Below, in pieces: positions 54,401 to 62,900 of a stretch of 64,000 nucleotides of DNA. The stretch comes from Rutpela maculata. Taxonomy: Eukaryota; Arthropoda; Insecta; Coleoptera; Cerambycidae. A model generated the notes under the pieces. That model had not been told where the DNA came from. It did not search any database and saw nothing but the letters and a program-made list of their open reading frames with translations. A program made the position numbers and the translations under genes. Each line of letters begins with the position of its first letter. The first letter of the stretch is position 1. The DNA is taken from assembly GCA_936432065.2 (NCBI GenBank), contig OW386286.2, forward strand, positions 111,150,419 to 111,214,418, in the 5' to 3' direction.

Positions 54401-55109
54401 GTTTGCCTTCCTTAATTGTCACTGAGTGGGAATTTAAATTAACGACTCTAATTGGGATTTTGTCTTTAGTCCGGGTTAAAGTTCTCGCCACAATAATATT
54501 GGGTAGGGACTTAATCGATTCGTCATCTTCGACTAGGCCAACACGGTACCCTCCAGGATTTCCTTCTAAGGCAGCATCGATCATTTGTTCCGAATGAGCA
54601 GGAATCTTAATCGTCTGTGTTGTTAACAACCTTGCTTTATGGAATTGGTCGTCTGCGGTTGCCAGAATAAATTCCTCATTTCCAATTTTTAAGACTCGCT
54701 CCCCTACGTCAACAATAAATCCCTGCTCTCCCATGATGTCCAGACCCAAAATGAAATCATCCATAATGTCAGCCACAATGACCTTGTAATTTAACCTCAA
54801 CCGTCCAACCTGCAGTTCCAAGTTGACCTCTCCATGGACCGCAGCCCTGTCCCCCGTGGCTGTCCGAATGATTACTCCATTTTGCTTCTTGTCAATCTGC
54901 AAGCCTGATATAAACCCTGGCCGCACTATTGATGACGTAGCACCGGTGTCAATCGTAAACACGCATTTTCTTCCATTCACATATCCTTGCAACAACAGAC
55001 TACTTGGTATTCTTTGGAGCTGGGAAATCTTTATTTCTCTGGGGGCACCGCATTCTCTAGCCAGCACAGCCCCCTTGGTGCTGGCTATCTCTAGTTTTCC
55101 TGCTTTTCT
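51486..55109 (-). CDS. pol: Ty3/gypsy Pol (protease, RT, RNase H, integrase)
   Basis: The frame is open from 55109, in the -1 frame relative to gag; an ATG-like start is not needed if it is reached by frameshift. Counting from 55067: protease FTIDTGATSSIV (~residue 37), RT with LRFCVDYRKLNDVTKKDSYP, FSTLDLRSGYWQVGL, FTVMPFGLCNAPATFERLME and catalytic YLDD (~456), RNase H with LDTDASNSSVGCVLSQ and RTDHAALKWL, integrase zinc finger H-H-C-C (VHNGASGGHFG ... CRNCKIC), catalytic core with IDIAGPFPVTKDG, HSDQGRNFES (~965) and the glutamate in SDGMVERHNK, and a GPY/F-like C-terminus (PPWEGPYTVITRINDVVY). All catalytic residues are present, about 1200 codons, no stop. It processes Gag, copies the RNA and integrates the cDNA. 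Confidence 0.95.
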   Translation of the reverse strand, partial: RKAGKLEIASTKGAVLARECGAPREIKISQLQRIPSSLLLQGYVNGRKCVFTIDTGATSSIVRPGFISGLQIDKKQNGVIIRTATGDRAAVHGEVNLELQVGRLRLNYKVIVADIMDDFILGLDIMGEQGFIVDVGERVLKIGNEEFILATADDQFHKARLLTTQTIKIPAHSEQMIDAALEGNPGGYRVGLVEDDESIKSLPNIIVARTLTRTKDKIPIRVVNLNSHSVTIKEGKPIGSYEPVTWVARCEEQTEGSSSTKIDQEVLTLLSTQLEHLSEDERREAIKFLEKESSVFAKNTEALTKTDIVQHRINTGDSPAIRQPPRRLPLAKQEDASAMIDKMLQDGVIEESTSPWSSPVVLVAKKDGTLRFCVDYRKLNDVTKKDSYPLPRIDDTLSTLAGSQWFSTLDLRSGYWQVGLHPDDKEKTAFSAGSGLYQFTVMPFGLCNAPATFERLMEFVLRGLTWRTCLVYLDDVLVMGQDVTEHLKNLQEVFGRVRNAHLKLNPKKCLLFQKEVKFLGHVVSSDGIQTDPDKISAVRDWPRPSNVHEVRSFLGLCTYYRRFVEGFAEIAKPLHRLTEEKVQYQWTPECETAWRKLKAALCTGPVLAYPQREGLFILDTDASNSSVGCVLSQIQNGQERVIEYFSKVLSKPERNYCVTRKELLAIVKSVDHFHKYLYGRHFKIRTDHAALKWLLQLKTPEGQLARWIERLQQYDFKIEHRPGRSHKNADALSRRPCKEDCKHCRHVEKLQGTVAVNTIKIELPDDWTTEALRQEQLNDTEIGPILRAKEKGIRPAWKDVSDKAVGLKALWAQWDSLKVMNGLLKRAWESPDGREVVMRLVIPRCRVPKVLQEVHNGASGGHFGVNKTLNKVRERFYWVNSRQDVEAWCRNCKICAASKGPQTRSRGAMKQYNVGAPFERIAIDIAGPFPVTKDGNKYILVAMDYFSKWPEAYAIPNQEAVTVAKVLVDNLICRFGVPLELHSDQGRNFESGVFQQICKLLGIHKTRTIALHPQSDGMVERHNKTMKEHLSKVVHKNQRDWDLHIPFFLMAYRAAIHESTKQTPARVVFGHEIRLPCDLIFGTPGGEQLPVNSYVDEMSERLRNVHELVRDQITIASDRMKARYDRKGSSEGFKAGDLVWLYNPQRKKGKSPKLQPPWEGPYTVITRINDVVYRIQRNKKSKMKIVHLDRLAKYVKEAELPDRDVQA

Positions 55110-56476
55110 TCAACATTCACAGCATTTACTCGACTCTCCGAGTTCTGCTGTCGACAGTCTCGTTTCATATGGCCCACCTTGCCGCAGTTGTAACATTTAA
55201 TACCACCACTCGGCTTTCCTTTATTTTGTTGTTTATCCTGCTTTCCTAGGCCATCCAATTTATCGAATAGTTTGGTAAACATTTTCTGCATCTCAGTCAA
55301 CATAGGGTTCTGATTCATTTCTGGTTGCGATTCTTCGAGAGTCACAGCTCGCACTCTCGACCTTGGAGTATCTCTGTAGGCGGCTTCTACTTCAAGTGCA
55401 CGCACCAAAGCTTCGCTACTACTTTGGTGTCTTGTCAGCCTCAGAACTCGCCTGACCTCTTCGTCCCTTATGCCATCTAAAAAGGCCCCTACGGCTAATT
55501 GTTCCTGAAATTCTCTAGGTGCACTTGGATACGCCAGGTGTGCCAGTCTCTCTATCGCAGCTTCGAATTCCTGTAAACTCTCTCCAGCCTTTTGTGTTCG
55601 TGATTTTAGCTGGGCTTGGTATACTTGGGCGAGATGTTGGTCGCCATATCTCAAGTCCAATGCAGCTTCCAAGACTTTGAAGTCCCTTTGTTTATCTACT
55701 GGGATAGTCTGAAGCAACTCTGAGGCCTGGCCCCTTAACGCCAGAACTAATGCCATGGCCTTTTCCTCGTTATCCCAGTTGTTCGCACATGCTGCTGCCT
55801 CAAACTGCCTCTTGTACGTCGTCCAGGAACTTTGGCCGTCAAAAGAAGGAGGTTTTAGTCGCTGACCTGATGATACCACCTGCTGGCTTCCTCTATCTCT
55901 CAACTGTCGTTTAAGCCGGTCTATTTCTACTTCAAACTCAGTTACTTTTTCTTCTACCTTATCTACTTTTCCTTCAACCTTATCTACTTTTTCTTCGACC
56001 TTGTTTATCTCTTCTTTAACTTCTTCCTTGACAGAAATGATTGCGTCCTGTTGTATTTTTATTTGATCGCTCAGGATTTTCCTTAATTCCTCCTGGCGTC
56101 TTTCTTCCAAGTCTTCCATTATTTTTCTGAGTTCGTCTTTTTCCTCTTGACGTTGTCTTTCTTGTTCTTGACGTCTTCTTTCTTCATCCTCTTTTTCTTT
56201 CTGACGTCTTGTTTCTTCATCCTCTTTTTCTTTCTGACGTCTTGTTTCTTCATCCTCTTTTTCTTTCTGACGTCTTGTTTTTTCATCCTCTTTTTCTTTC
56301 TGACGTCTTATTTCCTGATCTTCCATCATTTTCTTTAATTCGTTCCTTTCTTCTTGACGTAGTTTTACTTGTTCTTCTTTGTCTTCCTGCCGTTGCTGCG
56401 CCATCATTTTTTGGAATTGTTCGAATAAGTCCTGTATTTGTTTATCGGATGCCATACTTCTTGTTGTTACGGGCAT
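55091..56476 (-). CDS. gag: Ty3/gypsy Gag
   Basis: A 461-residue intact ORF starting MPVTTRSMASDKQ. Residues ~15-190 are almost wholly E, K, Q and R: a long coiled coil containing four tandem 11-residue units (RRQKEKEDEET; 33-bp DNA repeat at about 56190-56325). The capsid-like region (~205-370) has LKPPSFDGQSSWTTYKRQFE and ALVLALRGQASELL, and a single zinc knuckle CYNCGKVGHMKRDC (CX2CX4HX4C) lies near 435. It would form the particle shell and bind RNA. The ORF ends at TAG 55091-55093 while pol continues in the -1 frame. The frameshift must occur between TGA in the pol frame (55110-55112) and this TAG; the window GAA-AAG-CAG-GAA-AAC has no canonical heptamer. Confidence 0.93.
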   Translation of the reverse strand: MPVTTRSMASDKQIQDLFEQFQKMMAQQRQEDKEEQVKLRQEERNELKKMMEDQEIRRQKEKEDEKTRRQKEKEDEETRRQKEKEDEETRRQKEKEDEERRRQEQERQRQEEKDELRKIMEDLEERRQEELRKILSDQIKIQQDAIISVKEEVKEEINKVEEKVDKVEGKVDKVEEKVTEFEVEIDRLKRQLRDRGSQQVVSSGQRLKPPSFDGQSSWTTYKRQFEAAACANNWDNEEKAMALVLALRGQASELLQTIPVDKQRDFKVLEAALDLRYGDQHLAQVYQAQLKSRTQKAGESLQEFEAAIERLAHLAYPSAPREFQEQLAVGAFLDGIRDEEVRRVLRLTRHQSSSEALVRALEVEAAYRDTPRSRVRAVTLEESQPEMNQNPMLTEMQKMFTKLFDKLDGLGKQDKQQNKGKPSGGIKCYNCGKVGHMKRDCRQQNSESRVNAVNVEEKQEN

Positions 56477-56880
56477 ACGATGAAATTAAAATAAAATAAT
56501 TTTAACTGTCACGTCAATATCGGTAATGGAACTTTCTAGACAAATCTCGAAATAGCACGAAAAAGTCTTATCCAGAGTCTTTTGTCACTATCCAGTTCAG
56601 AGAATTTAATAATCTCCACTAATGTCCAAATAGAAAAGTTCTAGAAATTTTCACGCACTAAATGAGTCTTTTTCAGTGTCTCTATCACTTCTCAGTTCAA
56701 AGGATTTAATTATCACACTAATGTCCTAATAAAATGTTCTACAATGTCTCAAAAATGCACTTAAACACTATTTTCCTGTTCGAAAACAACCCTCGAACAA
56801 TGTCCAGTAAATTAGTCCTGTGTTAGTGTTGTAGAACTCTCCAAAATCGTCCTAAGTTGAAGACATAATCAAAATTCGAC
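56477..56880 (-). other. Leader of the minus-strand gypsy element
   Basis: Sequence upstream of gag with a ~98-bp imperfect tandem duplication (CACTAATGTCC at about 56618 and 56716, CAGTTCA-GA block before each). TGTCACGT at 56507 copies the LTR's outer bases only by chance: the next bases do not match. No primer site was recognised. Confidence 0.5.
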
Positions 56881-58698
56881 TTAGGCAAAAATTTCATTTA
56901 AAGACATTTTTGGGAGTCTGCAGAGGCGCAGATCAGTCCACAAGGACCGTTTTGGGTTCTATAAGGCGTTGGAAATGACCAGGCGAAAATTCGAAAAAAC
57001 ACCGAATTTTCACTTAGGAAAAATGTTTTTGGTTCAGAATATCAGAGTAGAAGTATATAATGACAAAGATTTATGAATAGTATACTTTTTCAAAGGTACC
57101 ATAAATTGGACTTTGAAAAATAATATTTTTGGAAGGGCGTCAAAATTTGGCCCAGGAATCGATTTATCGAAAGTACGCCAAAGTTTCACTTGCAGACTAA
57201 TTTTTCAAAACTGCGTTGAAATTTGGCTTGAAGATCGATTTTTCAAAAGTACGCCAAAATTTCACCCGCAGATTAACTTTTCAAAAGTACCTTGAAATTT
57301 GGCTCGAAAATCGATTTTTCAAAAGTACGCTAAAATTGGTCTTAAACTGGATTTTTCAAAAGTACCACGAAGTCAGTTTAAAAAGTACCACGAAAATATA
57401 CTTTAAATTATTTTTTATTTTTTATTCCTCAACCAAAGACATTGACCTTTGAGGTACGATCATTGAAAGCCCAATTCTAAAGTATGAGCATAAAATTTTA
57501 ACGATGCACTGCATCCAAAAGGCAAAATAGAAGATTTTGTTAAAGCCGGCGTAGTGCCGATAAGCAAAAATTGATAAAAATCAATGCACATGTACAAGGC
57601 CGGTTTCTCGCATGGAAAGAGTTTGGATTGACCCAGCGGCTCGCAATTTGGTCGAGCGCGTTGAGTAGTCCAGACAAAGCGATGGTAGAAAAGCCACTAA
57701 CGGGGCTTTTCAAATGACAAAGTTATAGAGGAAAACGCCTTGTGCATAAAAATCCAAAAATTCAATTTTGCCTAATAGTCGCTCGAAGGTGAGACGCTGC
57801 CAAATCGATATTATTAATCGACTGTGATAAGGGTTAGTAAGTCGTGGACTGATCGAACGCCACTCAACTTATGCAGTAATAAGTCCTCTGAATGTGTTTG
57901 AGTACGTGAATTTCCACGATACAAGAACTTTAAAGCTAGGTAGTCTCTAGCGAAACTAAATTCATTTAGTAAAACTTTTTTAAGTTAATTTCAGTCAGCC
58001 TTAATTATTCATTTACCCAGAGTCTGAAATGATTCTAAAAGCTCGCATTTTGATTCTGAGAAGGTACGTATGAATCTTTTCTACCTAATCGATCGTTAGC
58101 GCGAGCGCTCTCGCTTGTATGGTCTGAAAGTCACTACCTTGATTGGGGAAGGCACGATTCTTTCTTGAGAATTTTGTATAACCAATTCTGTTAAATAAAC
58201 GGATTCTTTGAACTAATGTTTCTTAATTGATCTTGAGGCCTGTTGACGGTCTATAATCCCTGGAACTTTCGTATAGAAAACCGGATGTGTCGAGTTAATT
58301 CGCATTAACGTTCGACCTTCTGGTTGTTTTACGGAGGTTCGATAGGGATTTTTTTATGCGTTTTTTGAGAAATATATTCCGTTATTAATGGACCAAAACG
58401 CGATTTTCGCGTACCAAAACTAATCCCTCCGCAGAGAAATTCTTCGGTTGGGATTTTTTTATGCAAAAATTCAGGAAATTAAGAGGTGCCTAAACCCCTA
58501 ACGAGGGAATTCGGGTCCAGAGAGAGCGTAGTTTCCGATCTGTGGTAGTGCAGCCTTGGTCCCGCTTTTCGGCTACCGAAGTCATCTTATCTCGAACCCG
58601 CCTGGGAGGTAGAAGAACGGGGTAATACGCGACTGGCGCCCCCTGAGAAATAAATTGGTGTCGCGTCATTTTGACGCCCGGTAGTGCGTTCTTCTACA
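56881..58698 (+). repeat. Presumed 5' LTR region of the plus-strand gypsy element
   Basis: The 3' boundary is firm: ...TTCTACA at 58698 adjoins a tRNA-Lys primer site. The 5' boundary is unknown because no second LTR is in the window. The part at 57143-57390 is a 76-bp tandem array. AATAAAC near 58193 may be part of a polyadenylation signal. The right end of the neighbouring minus-strand gypsy lies somewhere in the low part of this interval. Confidence 0.5.
57143..57390 (+). repeat. 76-bp tandem array in the LTR/leader
   Basis: Units begin AAATTTGG at 57143, 57219 and 57295 and each contains ATCGATTT(T)TCAAAAGTAC-like and TTCACccGCAGA-like blocks; the last unit is partial. This could be an enhancer array of the LTR. 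Confidence 0.7.
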
Positions 58699-58716
58699 TG
58701 GCGCCCAACGTGGGGC
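58699..58716 (+). promoter_or_regulatory. tRNA-Lys primer binding site
   Basis: TGGCGCCCAACGTGGGGC, an 18-nt exact match to the site complementary to the 3' end of tRNA-Lys used by many retroelements. It starts directly after the LTR end CA. Confidence 0.9.
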
Positions 58717-58748
58717 GTTGTTAGTCAGCAGGGCTTTCTGGAAAGGAT

Positions 58749-59963
58749 ATGGATGAATCAACGCCTTTCCAGTTTTACGACGAGCCGACATCTGTGATGG
58801 ACAACGTCTCTAGAGGGTTAGAGAGGCCGTGCGCGGAGGATGTACTGGGTAGTTCGGGGGTTGGCCCGAGTACCACTGAAGGAGTCATACAGCCCTCCTC
58901 AGAACAAGTGTTTGCCCAAATGGCAGCAGGTCTTGCCAAAGCTCTAAGCGAAGCCACACACGAGCATAAGTATCGGTCGAAGCATCCAAATGCGGAATTT
59001 CATGGCTTCGAACACGAAGACCCTGAAACCTTCATTCATCATATGGAGGAATTTTTCGTCCGAGTACGAATTACGCAGGATAACGACCGTCTGTATAAAA
59101 TATCAGAACAGCTCAAAGACGATGCTAGGAAATGGTTCGAACAATACCGAACCCTGATTACCACGTATCCTCTATTCCTCGAGCGGTTCAGAAGCCGTTA
59201 CGATTCAGGTGAAGTACTCACCGAAGCAGTAGCTAATTTATATGGCAAGAAACAAGATGCCGAGGAAAATACGTCAGTATTTATTTCCAGGAAGGTATGC
59301 CTCTTCAACAGGATCGATCCGTTTAAGCCGGAGGCGATGAAGGCGGCTACCATCTTCAATCAGTTGAGACCTGATATGAAAATGCTCCTAAAGAGTGCCG
59401 TCATACTAGATACAAATACACTAGTGACGATGACCGAACAAATGGCCAAAATCATGGATGAGAATAAAGAATTCGAGATTCTGCAAAATGCAAAAAAAAG
59501 CAAAGACCGAGAAGCGTCCACCTCTACCGCTTCAGCTCAAGGGAATCAGCAAACGAGCAGTAACTGGAGAACGGAACCCTCCGCATTAGCGAAGCCGTCC
59601 TCCAGTTCCTTTGGTGCATCTAGGACACCATTCAATGGATCTCAAAGAAGAGATAATCCGCCAGCACCAAGGGTGCATTTTGCAAATAATATTTCCTCGC
59701 TGCCCAGAGGGGATATACCGAGAAGGGGTACTGGAGACGTAAGGAACTCCCGAGTCCCGTATCGCCCTTGCAGATATTGCCCAACGGAGCAGTGGCATTT
59801 TCATGCAGAATGCCCAAACAATCCCTATCGTAATATGAATACGGGAAACCAAGCGGGGGTCAGAGGCGATGGCCCAGGCCGAACTGTACCAGCCCCGCCT
59901 ACCAGGCCCCAGCAGGCTCGAAGCGACCCTCGAGGAAGCTCCGAAGCAAGAAGTTTAAATTAA
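58749..59963 (+). CDS. gag: Ty3/gypsy Gag (plus-strand element)
   Basis: A 404-residue intact ORF, ATG 33 nt after the primer site. Residues ~75-250 form the capsid-like region (NAEFHGFEHEDPETFIHHME, LKDDARKWFEQYRTLITTYP, FLERFRSRYDSGEVLTEAVA). A Ser/Pro/Arg-rich low-complexity tail follows, with one zinc-knuckle-like motif CRYCPTEQWHFHAEC near residue 345; its spacing is CX2CX5HX4C, one residue longer than the usual knuckle. It would assemble particles and package element RNA. It ends at TAA 59961-59963, which directly follows the slippery heptamer, so most ribosomes stop here and a minority continue into pol. Confidence 0.9.
   Translation: MDESTPFQFYDEPTSVMDNVSRGLERPCAEDVLGSSGVGPSTTEGVIQPSSEQVFAQMAAGLAKALSEATHEHKYRSKHPNAEFHGFEHEDPETFIHHMEEFFVRVRITQDNDRLYKISEQLKDDARKWFEQYRTLITTYPLFLERFRSRYDSGEVLTEAVANLYGKKQDAEENTSVFISRKVCLFNRIDPFKPEAMKAATIFNQLRPDMKMLLKSAVILDTNTLVTMTEQMAKIMDENKEFEILQNAKKSKDREASTSTASAQGNQQTSSNWRTEPSALAKPSSSSFGASRTPFNGSQRRDNPPAPRVHFANNISSLPRGDIPRRGTGDVRNSRVPYRPCRYCPTEQWHFHAECPNNPYRNMNTGNQAGVRGDGPGRTVPAPPTRPQQARSDPRGSSEARSLN
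59954..59960 (+). promoter_or_regulatory. -1 ribosomal frameshift heptamer UUUAAAU
   Basis: TTTAAAT is in the correct phase (T-TTA-AAT in the gag frame) and is followed immediately by gag's TAA. The -1 frame from TTT 59954 is open through the whole of pol. This matches the X-XXY-YYZ rule. I did not identify a downstream pseudoknot. Confidence 0.75.
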
Positions 59964-62900
59964 AAAACTTCGATGACCTTCCTGACCTTAATTACCTGTT
60001 TAAGGATCAAGAAGTCAACCTATCTCCCCACCGATTCACTCCATTAGAATCTATCAATCAAACCAACGACGCTTTCCCTCTGCCTCGCATTAAGATTATA
60101 ATTAATAATCGAGCGGTTAACGCTTTATTGGATACAGGTTCGACAAGGAATATTATCCAACCGAAATTTTTGAACGACATTGATCAACTTACAGCTCCCC
60201 AAACTTTTGTTATGGCTTGTGGCGATGGTTTAGTAGAATCCCTCGGGACTACGACCATAAACGTTAATGTACTAGATGTACCCTTTCAGACCACGTTTCA
60301 GGTCATTCAAAATTTAAACGAAGAGCTCATTCTGGGAGCCCCCTTTTTATATGCTCACAATGTCGTATTCGATTATCAACGTAAATGTGTCTACGTCGGC
60401 ACCGAAGAGCGAATAACCGTCTTCTGGAATCAAGCGGCACATCAAGCAAGGAAGCAATGCCGGCTTCCCGAAGAACTGATCATCGAAAACGATAATTTAA
60501 AACCTCTATTCGAGGAATTTGCTGAATTGTTCACCGCGGTGCCTACCCAAGCTACCACGGTGACAACAAAACATAAAATAAAAATTAAAGATGACCGCCC
60601 GTTCAATATCAAACCCTACCCCATGTCTCCTTCTAAGAAAAAAGTTATGTACGATCAAATTGAAGAGATGCTGAAAGCCGGCGTCATAGAACCGAGTACC
60701 GCTCAGTACAGTTCGCCTCCCATTATAATTGAAAGGCCCGGCAAGAAGCCTCGCTTCTGCATTGATTATCGTCACTTAAATGAAGTAACGGAAGACGAAG
60801 CATCCGTCTTACCAAAGATATACGAGAGTATAAAGGATCTAGGAAACGCCAACATATTTACGGTGTTGGACCTCAAGAGCGGATATTGGCAAATCCCTCT
60901 TGAGGAGTCGTCAAAAAACTATTCTACGTTTACAACATTAGATGGAGCATCTTACCGATTTAACGTGATGCCTTTCGGATTGAAGACCGCTCCATGTACA
61001 TTCCAAAAATTTATGGCAAGAGACGTATTGACCGGCTACTTGCATCATTTCTGCAAAGTATATCTCGATGATATTATCATCTACAGTGAAAATATAGAAC
61101 AGCATGTAAACCATCTGAGAGCCGTCTTTGAACGCCTGCGTTTGCATAATTTAAAGGTGTCACCGGAAAAATGTGTGGTAGCCACGTCAAGCATAACCTA
61201 TCTCGGGCATCAAATAAATGCCAACACCACTCAACCATTAGAAAAACACATATTACAGATACAAAATTATCCGGCCCCTACGACGAGGCGCCAGCTTCAG
61301 AGTTTCCTTGGTCTGTGTAATTGGGTACGTGAATATATCCCTAATGTTGCAATAATTACAAAGCCCTTGACCCGACTACTCTCGAAAGACTGGCGCTTCA
61401 AGTGGAATCCGGAAGCCCAAGAAGCTTTTATTTTACTAAAAGAAGTATTGAATAAACCTCTAGGACTGCACCGGCCAGATTTCAATAAAATGTTCATACT
61501 GCAGACGGACGCATCCTTAATAGGATTATCTGCAGTATTATATCAATTGGGGGATAATGACCAGAAGCACATCGTCTCTTATGCTAGTAATACGTTATCT
61601 CCGACGGAGAGAAAATACCATATTAATGAATTGGAATGTTTGAGCGTCGTTAATTATATAAGGAAATACAAAATATATTTGGCAGACCGTCCATTTATAG
61701 TCAAAACCGACAATCGAGCTTTACTATGGTTAAATAAGCATAAGGACGAGAAAACGAAATTTACACGTTGGTCATTATTACTTCAGGAATACAGCTTCAC
61801 CATAGAACATTGTCCCGGCAAGGAAAATATATTGGCTGACTATCTTAGCAGGAATCCTCAAGGCCCAAACGTCGAAGCAGACGACGAAGAGGAGAGAATG
61901 TACCCACCAAAATTCTCGTACAAGGAACGAATATCAGTGATTACCACATTGGAATTAAACGATCAGGTCAGAGAAGCGCAAACGCACTCCAGAGATATCC
62001 AAGACCAAATCGAACGATGGAATACTCTAGTGCGACAAGCAGATAAAACCGAGGCAGAGGTGAAATTCGTCAATACAAGACAAGTGATAGGCGGCACACT
62101 TTGGACGAGAGGCGAAAATGTTATAGAAAAATTATACGTACCAAAACGTATGGTCATGAGAGTAATATCTCATTTTCACGACCGACCGGAAGTAGGTCAC
62201 CCCGGCCGCGATGAAACTGTTAGAATCATCTCGGGCCGCTATTATTTTAATAATTTGTCGAGACTAGTTAACAAATATTTAAATGAGTGCATTATTTGTA
62301 ATTCCGTAAAAAGCAGACAATCACAACCGAAGGCTCCTCTCAGAAGCCATGCTCCATCGCATCCGTTCGAAGTTCTAAGCGTCGATGTAATCGGACCGCT
62401 TCAGCGAACCAAAGATGCAGATAACCGATATATATTAATGGTAGAGGATGTATTTAGTAAGTGGGTCGAAGCCAAGGCGTTCACCCAAGTCAGTGGAAAA
62501 ACAATAGCACAATTTATCGAAGAGGAACTAGTGGCGAGATATGGCGTTCCGAGGGTCATCATTTCCGACCAGGGAGGCCACTTCAATTCCGGCTTTTACG
62601 ATACGTTCTGTACACGTAACAATATTGAAAGATTCTTCACAGCAGCTTACCACCAACAGGCCAATCCAATAGAAAGGAGGGTGCAAGAAGCCAAGAAGAT
62701 CTTAAAAACCTTATTATATGGTTCACCCAACGACGAGTGGGATCGACATGTTAGTCAGATGGCATATATCTTGAGAACAAGAAAAAACGCCGCTACGGGG
62801 CATACGCCCAGTTTCGTAGTGCTCGGCTATGAATTACCGCAGATTGGTGATTGGAATATGTTCGCTTATAGACAAGAACATCGTAATCAAGCGGACGTTC

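Noticed and set aside
56507..56514. TGTCACGT as the edge of a 5' LTR of the minus-strand gypsy
   Set aside because: Only these 8 bases match the 3' LTR end; the following sequence is unrelated.
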